Source: Actinobacteria bacterium 13_1_40CM_66_12 (GTDB lineage: Bacteria; Chloroflexota; Dormibacteria; Dormibacterales; Dormibacteraceae). From it: a stretch of DNA of 13,157 bases. Location: NCBI GenBank assembly GCA_001917895.1, contig MNEW01000084.1, positions 369 to 13,525 on the forward strand, in the 5' to 3' direction. Under the pieces are notes generated by a model that saw only the letters and a program-made list of their open reading frames with translations, did not search any database and was not told the origin of the DNA. The translations under genes were made by a program, and so were the position numbers. Position 1 is the first letter of the stretch. Each line of letters begins with the position of its first letter. Positions 1 through 6,343 of the stretch are shown here, piece by piece.

Positions 1-3
1 CAC

Positions 4-858
4 CTACTTCGGCATCTTGCTCAGCGCCTCGCTCAGGCGCTTGAGCGAACCGCCGACGCCGTACCGGGTCCCGAGCTCCTCCACCTTCCTGGGATGCTCG
101 GGGTAGCGCTCCCGCCGGCCGCGCGGCACCTTGATCTTGAGATCGCGCACAGGCGGCACCACCCGCTGCGCTCTTTCAAGATATTCCGCGTCGGCGGAGC
201 GAAAAATTTTGGCGTCCAGCATCCCCTGGATCGAGCCGTATCGGCGCACGAGGTCCGCCGCCTTCTTGTCGCCGACGCCGGACAAACCTGGAAGGCCATC
301 GGAGGGATCGCCGCGCAGGATCGCGTAGTCGGAGTACAAGCGCCCCGGGATGCCGTACCGCCGCGCGACCTCCTCCTCGTCCACGACCGTCAGGCCGGTC
401 TTCTCTGGATAAAGCACGACGATCTCACGGTCGCGGATCTGGCTGAACAGGTCGCGATCGCCGCTCAAGATCTCGACCGGCGGCTCGACCTTTGTCACCA
501 GCGAGGCAATGATGTCCTCGGCCTCGTAGTCGTCGAGGCCGACGACGTCGACGCCCACCGCATCGAGGCTGTCCATGATCACCGGGATCTGGGGCTCGAG
601 GGCGTGCGGGACCGGCTCGGCAGTGCGGTGCGCCTTGTAGCTTGGGATCAGCTCGACACGCCAGTCGGGCCGCCAATCCTCATCGGTGGTCACGGCGACA
701 TGCCGGGGTTTGCGCTCGTCAATGCGGCGGGCAAGGGTGTCTAGAAACCCTCGCAGGGCGTTGATCAGCGCCCCATCCGGCGCGCGGTTGGTCTGCGGAA
801 CGCCATAGAAAGCGCGAAAGATGATGCTCGAACCGTCCACCAGCAGCCACTCCGGCAA
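4..858 (-). CDS. Stand-alone 5'-3' exonuclease (Pol I N-terminal-type flap nuclease)
   Basis: The 284-aa product matches the N-terminal nuclease domain of DNA polymerase I without any polymerase part, so it is a separate FEN-type enzyme that would trim flaps or RNA primers in replication and repair. Visible landmarks are LLVDGSS with the metal-binding Asp8, the YKAHR helix (74-78), the acidic cluster EAED (112-115), SGDRD (132-136), and the helix-3-turn-helix GDPSDGLPGLSGVGDKKA starting at residue 183. The PIN-like catalytic domain covers about 1-165 and the H3TH domain about 170-250. EAED takes the place of the usual EADD, and Gly188 takes the place of the Asn in GDxSDN; the acidic charges are kept, so activity is plausible. 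The start is TTG with no clear Shine-Dalgarno; the family N-terminus begins right there. The next gene starts 26 bp away on the other strand, so any promoter is very compact. Confidence 0.93.
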   Translation of the reverse strand: MPEWLLVDGSSIIFRAFYGVPQTNRAPDGALINALRGFLDTLARRIDERKPRHVAVTTDEDWRPDWRVELIPSYKAHRTAEPVPHALEPQIPVIMDSLDAVGVDVVGLDDYEAEDIIASLVTKVEPPVEILSGDRDLFSQIRDREIVVLYPEKTGLTVVDEEEVARRYGIPGRLYSDYAILRGDPSDGLPGLSGVGDKKAADLVRRYGSIQGMLDAKIFRSADAEYLERAQRVVPPVRDLKIKVPRGRRERYPEHPRKVEELGTRYGVGGSLKRLSEALSKMPK

Positions 859-884
859 GGCCGAATCATGGTAAGACCCTGCTG

Positions 885-2093
885 GTGACGGTGAGGCTCT
901 GGGCTTTGATCACGATCGTGGCGCTCGCGGCCATTGCTTGCACCAATTCAACCTCAGGCTCGCCCGCCTCAGGAGCCCGGGCCAACCCGACCCCGGCCGC
1001 GGGAAGCGCCGCGGACTCGAAGGCGGCCGACCTGCGAGTCCGTCTCGACGAACTTTTGGGCGAGCACGTGATCGTGATCGCGAAAAACTCTCTCGCCGCA
1101 ACCGCGAACCGCTCTGACGAGTACAAGGGCTATGCAACCCTCTTGACGACGAACGGCAGCGCCCTCAGCGACATGATCGCATCGGCGTTCGGCGCGAGCG
1201 CGGCCGCCAGCTTCGATCAGATCTGGGCAGCGCAGAACAACTACTACGTCGACTACACCGTGGGCATCGTGAGCCACAACGCCGCCAAGTCCAACGGGGC
1301 CGCATCCGGACTGACAAATGGCTTCGTGCCCGAATTCGCGAAGTTCATGAACTCCATGGCCTCGATCCCACTCGACCCCATCACGCAGCTGTCGACGGAA
1401 CAGGTGCTGGAGATCAAGGCGCTGATCGACGACCAGGCGGCCCTGAACAACGCGAAGACGTTCGCGGACCTGCATCGAGCGTACGGTCAGGCGTCGAGAA
1501 TCGGCGACGCCCTCGCGACTGCCATCGCCGGCAAGTTCGCGGACAAGTTTCCGGGCGACCCGGCCGCCAAGGCGGTCGACTTCCGGGTCTCGCTCGACAA
1601 CCTGCTCCAGGAGCACTCATATCTCGCGACCATGACCACCAGCGCAACCGCGGCCGGCCGCAACGGGGAGCAGGCCGCGGCCCTGAACGCTCTCGCCGCC
1701 AACGCCGACGCGCTGGGCACGCTCTTCAGCGAGGTGTTCGGCGCCGCCACCGGGACGAGGTTCGACCAGGTGTGGGGCGCACGCGATGCCGAGCTGGTCG
1801 TTTACGCGGGCAATGCGGACGCGGCGACCAGGCAAGGCGCTCTCGACAGCCTCACGAATACGTTCGTCTCGCAGTTTGCAAGCCTGGTCCACGACTCCAC
1901 AGGTCTGGCCGAGAGCGACATCTCGACTGCGGCCCAGGGCCAGGTCGCGGACGTGACCCGCGTGGTCGACGACCAGAGGTCCGGCGCCGCCACCCATGTC
2001 GCCGCCGACGACCACGCCGCCGCGGCGGCCACGATTCCGATGGGTGACCTCATCGCTACGGCGACGGTGACGAAGCTGCCGACCAAGTTCTAG
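885..2093 (+). CDS. Predicted lipoprotein with two tandem helical repeats, function unknown
   Basis: This 402-aa protein has a lipoprotein-type leader: a hydrophobic stretch at residues 5-18, then AIAC with Cys19 as the probable lipidation site, then a Ser/Gly/Pro/Ala linker to about 45. The rest is two copies of one domain, about 49-224 and 232-402. Matching pieces are DLRVRLDELLGEH and DFRVSLDNLLQEH, SFDQIWAAQ and RFDQVWGAR, SGLTNGFVPEFAKF and DSLTNTFVSQFASL, and ALIDDQ and RVVDDQ. Each copy looks like an all-helical bundle. The pattern recalls uncharacterised helical proteins of Bacillus and Chloroflexota, sometimes annotated only as copper amine oxidase-like; I cannot assign a function. 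Translation starts at GTG 885 or GTG 891, with no evident Shine-Dalgarno. It is probably anchored outside the cytoplasmic membrane. Its TAG stop shares the palindrome CTAG with the stop of the convergent aminotransferase. Confidence 0.85.
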   Translation: MTVRLWALITIVALAAIACTNSTSGSPASGARANPTPAAGSAADSKAADLRVRLDELLGEHVIVIAKNSLAATANRSDEYKGYATLLTTNGSALSDMIASAFGASAAASFDQIWAAQNNYYVDYTVGIVSHNAAKSNGAASGLTNGFVPEFAKFMNSMASIPLDPITQLSTEQVLEIKALIDDQAALNNAKTFADLHRAYGQASRIGDALATAIAGKFADKFPGDPAAKAVDFRVSLDNLLQEHSYLATMTTSATAAGRNGEQAAALNALAANADALGTLFSEVFGAATGTRFDQVWGARDAELVVYAGNADAATRQGALDSLTNTFVSQFASLVHDSTGLAESDISTAAQGQVADVTRVVDDQRSGAATHVAADDHAAAAATIPMGDLIATATVTKLPTKF

Positions 2094-3364
2094 TCGAGGG
2101 CGGCTTCGATGATCTCCAGTCCTGTGGCGGCCTCTTCGGAATCCAGAACCAGCGGCGGGCACAGCCGGACGGCCCGCGTGCCCGCGGTGAGCAGCAGCAG
2201 CCCTCGCTCGAAAGCTGACTGGACCAGGCTGGCTGCCTGATCCGCCGTCCTCAGCTCCAGCGCGACCATCAGACCGAGTCCGCGCACGTCGGTGATCTCG
2301 CTGTGCGTGGCTGCGATTTCGCGCAAGCCATCCTGCAGCTGCGCGCCGACTTTGGCCGCGTTCTCCATGAGCCCTTCTTCCAGGAGGTCCAGGGTCACGA
2401 GGCCCGCGGCGCAGGCGAGCGGGTTGCCTCCGAACGTGCTGCCATGCGATCCGGGCGGCCAGCTCATCTGCTCGGCGCGAGCGATGAACGCGCCGAGGGG
2501 CAGCCCAGAGGCGATTCCCTTCGCGAGGCATACGATGTCGGGCTCGACGTCCCAGTGCTCGACCGCGAGCAGGCGCCCGGTGCGGCCCATGCCCGACTGC
2601 ACCTCGTCGGCGACCAGCAGGATTCCGTATTTGCCGGTGAGCTCGCGGAGGCGAGGCAGGAAGTCGTCCGGCGGGACGAGGTAGCCGCCCTCGCCCTGGA
2701 TGGGCTCGACGAAGACCGCGGCCACGCTCTCAGCCGGAGCCACAGTCGCGAACAGCTCCTCGAGGTGGGCCATCGTCTGGTCGGTCGTCACTCCGCGCGC
2801 TGCTGTCGGGTACGGCGCGTGAAAGACCGATGACAGCAGCGGGGCGAACCGGCGGCGCTGGCTGGCTTTGGAGGCGGTGAGGGAAAGGGCACCGAAGGTC
2901 CGTCCGTGGAAGCCGCCGATGAAGGCGATGTAGCTGGGCCGGCCGGTGGCATACCGGGCGAGCTTCATCGCGCCCTCGATGGCCTCGGCCCCCGAGTTCG
3001 TGAAGAACACTCTGGCCGCCGTCCCCGGCAGGATCTTGGCCTCGAGGCGTTCGGCGAGCTCGATCTCGGACCGGTAGTAGAAATCGGTCCCCGACATGTG
3101 AAGGAAGCGCCTGGCCTGCTCCTCTATCGCGGCCACTACGCGGGGATGGGAGTGTCCGGTGGTGACCACCGCGATGCCGGCCGTGAAATCCAGGAACCGG
3201 TTTCCGTCGACGTCCGTCACCCAACAGCCGCTGCCACGGTCCATCACGAACGGGTATGCGCGAGTGAAGCTGGGTGACATCGCCTTGGCGTCGCGAGCGA
3301 TCCACTCGGCGGCGTTGGGTCCGGGGAGCGGGGTCTGGATCAGGGGTCGGCGGTCGGCAGCCAT
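2090..3364 (-). CDS. Class III PLP aminotransferase (4-aminobutyrate / acetylornithine aminotransferase family)
   Basis: From the ATG at 3364 this is a 424-aa fold-type I PLP enzyme that moves amino groups between an omega- or alpha-amino acid and a 2-oxo acid. Counting from that ATG, the phosphate-binding motif TNSGAEA lies at 122-128, FHGRTFGALS at 152-161, VEPIQGEGG at 219-227, ADEVQSGMGRTG at 252-263 with the PLP-nitrogen Asp253, LAKGIASGLPLG with Schiff-base Lys282, and STFGGNPLACAAG near 309. The N-terminus (DGNRFLDFTAGIAV, TTGHSHP) is also typical. It resembles the broad 4-aminobutyrate/acetylornithine-like group, so the substrate is uncertain; no arginine or GABA pathway gene lies beside it. 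A TTG at 3391 would add nine residues but has no Shine-Dalgarno and runs into the divergent gene, so I prefer the ATG. All catalytic residues I can check are present. Confidence 0.93.
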   Translation of the reverse strand: MAADRRPLIQTPLPGPNAAEWIARDAKAMSPSFTRAYPFVMDRGSGCWVTDVDGNRFLDFTAGIAVVTTGHSHPRVVAAIEEQARRFLHMSGTDFYYRSEIELAERLEAKILPGTAARVFFTNSGAEAIEGAMKLARYATGRPSYIAFIGGFHGRTFGALSLTASKASQRRRFAPLLSSVFHAPYPTAARGVTTDQTMAHLEELFATVAPAESVAAVFVEPIQGEGGYLVPPDDFLPRLRELTGKYGILLVADEVQSGMGRTGRLLAVEHWDVEPDIVCLAKGIASGLPLGAFIARAEQMSWPPGSHGSTFGGNPLACAAGLVTLDLLEEGLMENAAKVGAQLQDGLREIAATHSEITDVRGLGLMVALELRTADQAASLVQSAFERGLLLLTAGTRAVRLCPPLVLDSEEAATGLEIIEAALD

Positions 3365-3383
3365 GCCCGGGGACAATATCAGC

Positions 3384-3773
3384 GTGGTCAAGCTAACGGA
3401 GCGTCAGGTTCGGATCCTCAACGGCCGGCACTTCGCGACCGTCGCGACGGTGAACCCCGATTGCAGTCCGGAGGCGACGGTCATCTGGATCGAAACCGAC
3501 GGCCAGTACATCTATTTCAACACCGCCCTTCATCGGCTCAAGGCCCGCAACCTCTTGCGTGACAACCGCGTCGCGATCACGGTCTTCGATCCCACGCATC
3601 CTTATCGAGACGCGCTGGCGATCCGCGGCCGCGTCGAATTGATCACCGAAGGCGCCAATGAGCACATCGAAAAGCTGGCGCGCACATACACCGGATATCG
3701 GTTCAAGGGTTTCCGGCCAGGCCAGACGCGCGTGATCGTCAAGGTCACGCCCGAACGGATCCATCTGCAATGA
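3384..3773 (+). CDS. PPOX-class, F420-dependent-type flavin/deazaflavin-binding protein
   Basis: The 129-aa product has the split-barrel pattern of PPOX-class proteins related to TIGR03618, most of which bind F420 and some FMN. Typical pieces are HFATVATVNPDCSPEATVIWI (residues 16-36), YFNTALHRLKARNLLRDNRVAI (44-65), the PYRDALAIRGRVELITE strand pair (73-89) and HIEKLARTYTG (94-104). It probably reduces or protects a small molecule in the cytoplasm; the substrate is unknown. The start chosen is GTG 3384, because MVKLTERQ matches the usual family N-terminus and GGGGA lies 10 nt upstream. The ATG at 3363 is in frame, would add seven residues, and would overlap the divergent aminotransferase start. 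The GNAT gene follows after 7 bp, so the two are probably co-transcribed. Use of F420 cannot be proved from this window because no F420 biosynthesis gene is present. Confidence 0.87.
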   Translation: MVKLTERQVRILNGRHFATVATVNPDCSPEATVIWIETDGQYIYFNTALHRLKARNLLRDNRVAITVFDPTHPYRDALAIRGRVELITEGANEHIEKLARTYTGYRFKGFRPGQTRVIVKVTPERIHLQ

Positions 3774-3780
3774 TCGTCGC

Positions 3781-4290
3781 GTGAGCCCCAAAGCAGCCAG
3801 GGCAGCAACCGTCCGGGCCGCCACCCACGATGACCTGCGCGCCATCGTCGGCATCTACAACTGGGCCGTCAATCAGACCTTCGCCACCATCGACTCCGAG
3901 CCGCTAGACACCGAAGAGGCCGCCGCCTGGTGGGAGGCTCACGGCAAGCGCTCGAAGCTGCTGGTCGCCACGGACGAAAGTGGCGTGATCGGTTGGGCGC
4001 GCCTGTTCCCATGGAATCAGCGTGGGTTCGACGTGGTCGAGGACCTTGTCTACGTCGACCCCGTCCACCAGGGCCGCGGCATCGGCAAGGCCCTGCTCAC
4101 CGAGCTCATCAACGAGGCGCGCGGCCTCGGCTACCGCACGATCGTCGCGACCATCGCCACCGACAACCGGTCGGGCCTGCAGCTGCACACGAGACTGGGC
4201 TTCGAGGCGGTCGGCACGATCAGGAACGCGGCGCACAAGTTCGACCGCTGGATGGACATCACCCTCGTCCAGCGATCGCTCGAACAGTAG
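3781..4290 (+). CDS. GNAT N-acetyltransferase, phosphinothricin acetyltransferase-like
   Basis: The 169-aa single-domain protein transfers an acetyl group from acetyl-CoA to an amine. The CoA-pyrophosphate loop is QGRGIG (97-102), preceded by the strand VEDLVYVDP (86-94). The C-terminal part has ATIATDNRSGLQLHTRLGFEAVG (123-145) and HKFDRWMDI (152-160), the arrangement seen in the phosphinothricin / methionine sulfoximine acetyltransferase group. The N-terminus VRAATHDDLRAIVGIYNWAV also fits that group. In most bacteria such enzymes act on methionine sulfoximine-like or other amino-acid analogues, so drug resistance should not be assumed. The start is GTG 3781, just after the stop of the PPOX gene, with no clear Shine-Dalgarno; translational coupling is likely. 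The next reading frame begins 12 bp downstream. Confidence 0.9.
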   Translation: MSPKAARAATVRAATHDDLRAIVGIYNWAVNQTFATIDSEPLDTEEAAAWWEAHGKRSKLLVATDESGVIGWARLFPWNQRGFDVVEDLVYVDPVHQGRGIGKALLTELINEARGLGYRTIVATIATDNRSGLQLHTRLGFEAVGTIRNAAHKFDRWMDITLVQRSLEQ

Positions 4291-4302
4291 GGAGACTCAG
4301 AC

Positions 4303-4623
4303 ATGGACGTTCGGGACGATGTAGTCGAGATCATCTCGGGCTTCTCGCTTTTCAGCGGCCTCTCGACCCCCGAGCTCGACCTCATCGCGCGCGTCTTCGA
4401 AGAGGCCTGGTTCGGTGAGGGCGACCGCATCCTGCGCCAGGGATTCACGGGCTCGAGCTTCTACATCATCCTCGAGGGCGGACGTTCTGGAACAAAGTCC
4501 AGCCGCCCACGAATCCCGCCACGGCCGGGATCGACATCGCAGCACCGCTGTTCGCCCGGGCGTAAGCGCTCCGGGCCTGCTGCAGTAGGGCTAGCCCCGC
4601 TGGAGAAAGCGCTGCGTCGCTGA
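4303..4623 (+). pseudogene. Truncated cyclic nucleotide-binding domain protein (5' part only)
   Basis: The gene starts well: an AGGGAG Shine-Dalgarno stands 8 nt before ATG 4303, and residues 1-59 read as the first half of a cNMP-binding domain, with SGFSLFSGLSTPELDLIARVF then EGDRILRQGFTGSSFYIILEG. After residue 59-60 the family pattern stops abruptly. The missing part should hold the remaining beta strands and the phosphate-binding cassette, roughly 90 residues in short single-domain proteins of this kind. What follows (61-106) is low-complexity Arg/Pro/Ser sequence that is simply the opposite strand of the neighbouring substrate-binding protein gene. I therefore call it a broken gene whose real sequence ends near 4479. 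It was probably the third gene of the PPOX-GNAT transcription unit. An assembly join error would give the same picture. Confidence 0.8.
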
Positions 4624-5479
4624 TATCCGAATCGGGCTTGTCGGCCGCATACACGCCGACCGCGTCCGCGCCCAACCGCTTACTGAAGTCGGGCATGCAG
4701 AACGCCGAGCTCGTCCCGACCGCCGCCTTCAAAGCGACATTCCGGCGCAGCAGCGCTTGCCAGATCGCGACCCCGTCGTCGAGATAGCTGACATCCCACA
4801 AAAAGTCGGGATGGTCGGCCGCCACCCGCGAAGCGATGACCGCGGCATCGTATGCATGAGGGTCGTATTCGATGACATCGACGACCGAAATGCCCAGGCC
4901 CGAGGCCAGCGTCTCCTCGCCGCCGCCGACCGAACGCCCATAGACGTCGTCGACGCGGATGACAACGACCCGCGGCGCCTGCAGCTTGTAGAACGGCTGG
5001 AGAACCTGGTCTGTGAAATCGACCGCCATCCGCCCGAGCGCGCTGCCAGTGGCCACGGTGCGAAAGACATAGCGGCGCTGTGCGGTGATCGGGTCCGCGA
5101 CCGCCCCAGTCTCCCAGTACACGGTCTTAAGCTCCTCGGCGCGCGCCGACGCCGCCGCGGAAAGCGTGCTGCCATAGGTGCCCAGGATCGCGGGAACGTG
5201 GTCGTCGCGCACCAGGTGATCCACCGCGGCGGCCGCCGCCTGCGGCGTGGTCGCGTCGACGACGTCGAGCTGCACCGGTGTCTTGAGCGCACCCGAGCTC
5301 TGGGCCACCGCCAGCGCGGCCCTGACTCCCGCGAGCTCCTCTTTTCCGCCGGCGGCCTGCGGGCCGCTCAACGGGTAGATGGCCCCGAGTACGAGCCCGT
5401 GCGAAGGCGTCGCCTGCGATTGGCCGCACGCGGCCAGGACGATCAGAAGAGCAAGTGCAGAGATAACCAGCCGGCGCAT
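4466..5479 (-). CDS. LivK-type substrate-binding lipoprotein, C-terminus truncated
   Basis: This encodes a type 1 periplasmic-binding-fold lipoprotein that would capture a small ligand, such as an amino acid or amide, for an ABC importer. The leader MRRLVISALALLIVLAAC ends in the lipobox LAAC with Cys18. The fold is clear: GLVLGAIYPLSGPQAAGG (28-45), VDHLVRDDHVPAILGTYGS (86-104) and the hinge and second lobe through YDAAVIASRV (210-219) and GTSSAF (255-260). It breaks off at GFVGGWTLFQNV (322-333), after which RPRG and a stop come from antisense cNMP-binding-gene sequence. Family members usually run some 60-80 residues further, so the second lobe is incomplete and the protein is probably non-functional, unless the join is an assembly artefact. 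It starts 10 bp after the thioredoxin stop, so it looks like the last gene of the sulfur operon. No permease or ATPase is present in the window. Confidence 0.85.
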   Translation of the reverse strand: MRRLVISALALLIVLAACGQSQATPSHGLVLGAIYPLSGPQAAGGKEELAGVRAALAVAQSSGALKTPVQLDVVDATTPQAAAAAVDHLVRDDHVPAILGTYGSTLSAAASARAEELKTVYWETGAVADPITAQRRYVFRTVATGSALGRMAVDFTDQVLQPFYKLQAPRVVVIRVDDVYGRSVGGGEETLASGLGISVVDVIEYDPHAYDAAVIASRVAADHPDFLWDVSYLDDGVAIWQALLRRNVALKAAVGTSSAFCMPDFSKRLGADAVGVYAADKPDSDISDAALSPAGLALLQQARSAYARANSGAAMSIPAVAGFVGGWTLFQNVRPRG

Positions 5480-5489
5480 TTCTGCCAGC

Positions 5490-5903
5490 TTAGGCGGTCG
5501 CGGTTTGCTCCAGCGTAAGACCGCTCCGCGCTTCGGCCAGCTGCCGATCGAGCTTGTTGGCCGGCGCGTACCCGTAGTTGACGTGCAGGGCGCGGCCGTC
5601 GGCGGTCATGACGACCGTGGTTGGCAGCGTGTACACGTGGAAGCGGTCGGCAAGCTCCCGCTCGGCGACGGCGTCGACCTTGTCGACGCGTACGCTCCCG
5701 AGCTTCGCCAGCGCCGGCTCCTGGTGTGTCCGGCACACGGTGCAGTTGTCGCCGGTGAAGTACAGGATGTACGGCTCGGCCGCCGGCGCCGACGTCGTCC
5801 CCGCCGCGAGGCGCCGCGCCCGCGCTGCCCGGTACGCCTCCAGACCGGCGGCAGCAAGCACGACCGTGCCCGCCGCCGCCAATGCCCAGAGCTGTGTGTT
5901 CAC
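5490..5903 (-). CDS. Membrane-anchored thioredoxin-like protein
   Basis: The 137-aa protein has an N-terminal hydrophobic segment (about 4-21), a short basic stretch AYRAARARR (23-31), then a thioredoxin fold. The active site is GDNCTVC with Cys54 and Cys57, and the cis-proline loop is YTLPTTVV with Pro94. CTVC replaces the usual CGPC and the preceding Trp is missing, so redox potential and partners may differ from cytosolic thioredoxin. The basic residues after the helix favour an N-out, C-in topology, but this is a guess. I chose GTG 5903, because its GTGA overlaps the TGA of the DUF4395 gene by 4 bp, a classic coupling junction; an ATG at 5951 would overlap that gene by 52 bp. Rv0816c (ThiX) lies near a sulfurtransferase in Mycobacterium, a similar context. 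Probably it reduces a persulfide or disulfide on the upstream proteins. Confidence 0.88.
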   Translation of the reverse strand: MNTQLWALAAAGTVVLAAAGLEAYRAARARRLAAGTTSAPAAEPYILYFTGDNCTVCRTHQEPALAKLGSVRVDKVDAVAERELADRFHVYTLPTTVVMTADGRALHVNYGYAPANKLDRQLAEARSGLTLEQTATA

Positions 5904-6343
5904 GACGCGCGAATCAATCCCCGCTTGCCAAGCTGGAAGTAGATCTGACATCCAAGGCAATAGCCGAACGCCAGGTTGACAAAGGCGAGAACCGCGACGA
6001 GAAGGGCGAGAGCAAGACCGATCACCGGAACCGGCAGCAGGAACACGGACGAGATCACGAGGAAAACGCCGCCCAGTCCCTGCGCGAAGTTGTGCGGCTC
6101 CGGACGATCCTGAACCGGACGCGGCTTGACGATGCCGCGCGGCTTCAGGACCTTGAAGTAGAACTGCTTGAAAAGCGCCAGCTGCGGGGCGAACGTGCCC
6201 ACCAGCAACACCACCGCGAGCAACGGGATCAACACCAGCAGCGGCCTGTAGAAGTAGCTGCCTATGAAAGCGACCAGCACGGTCGCCACGATCCCGGTCT
6301 GGTTGACCTTGAGCGCCGAGTGGTCGACGGTTGTGAGCGCCAT
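5900..6343 (-). CDS. DUF4395 family integral membrane protein
   Basis: This 147-aa protein is mostly hydrophobic. A first helical hairpin lies around 16-50, with a PLLVLIPLLAVVLLVGTF core. A polar loop follows (51-90), ending in a proline-rich stretch PRPVQDRPEPHNFAQGLGG typical of DUF4395. A second pair of helices lies around 89-135. Near its end is FGYCLGCQIY, a CxxC with Cys129 and Cys132 at the membrane edge. The function is unknown; in actinobacteria the family travels with sulfurtransferases and thioredoxins, as here. The ATG (6341-6343) overlaps the TAA of the sulfurtransferase by one base and the 3' end overlaps the thioredoxin GTG by 4 bp, so all three should be made together. I infer a thiol relay or sulfur-carrying step across or at the membrane. 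This could be tested by mutating the two cysteines. Confidence 0.9.
   Translation of the reverse strand: MALTTVDHSALKVNQTGIVATVLVAFIGSYFYRPLLVLIPLLAVVLLVGTFAPQLALFKQFYFKVLKPRGIVKPRPVQDRPEPHNFAQGLGGVFLVISSVFLLPVPVIGLALALLVAVLAFVNLAFGYCLGCQIYFQLGKRGLIRAS

Noticed and set aside
94..744. Long plus-strand open frame opposite the exonuclease gene
   Set aside because: It is a GC-rich shadow; the minus strand carries all nuclease motifs.
3159..3362. Upstream extension of the PPOX frame
   Set aside because: This part is antisense to the aminotransferase N-terminus and has no similarity to the family; the family start lies at 3384 or 3363.
3781..4290. Phosphinothricin resistance gene
   Set aside because: Only the general GNAT group can be supported; most such chromosomal homologues act on other amines.
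4757..5518. Plus-strand open frame of about 250 codons over the substrate-binding protein
   Set aside because: Arg/Asp/Val-rich antisense sequence with no domain; the minus frame has a lipobox and a clear fold.
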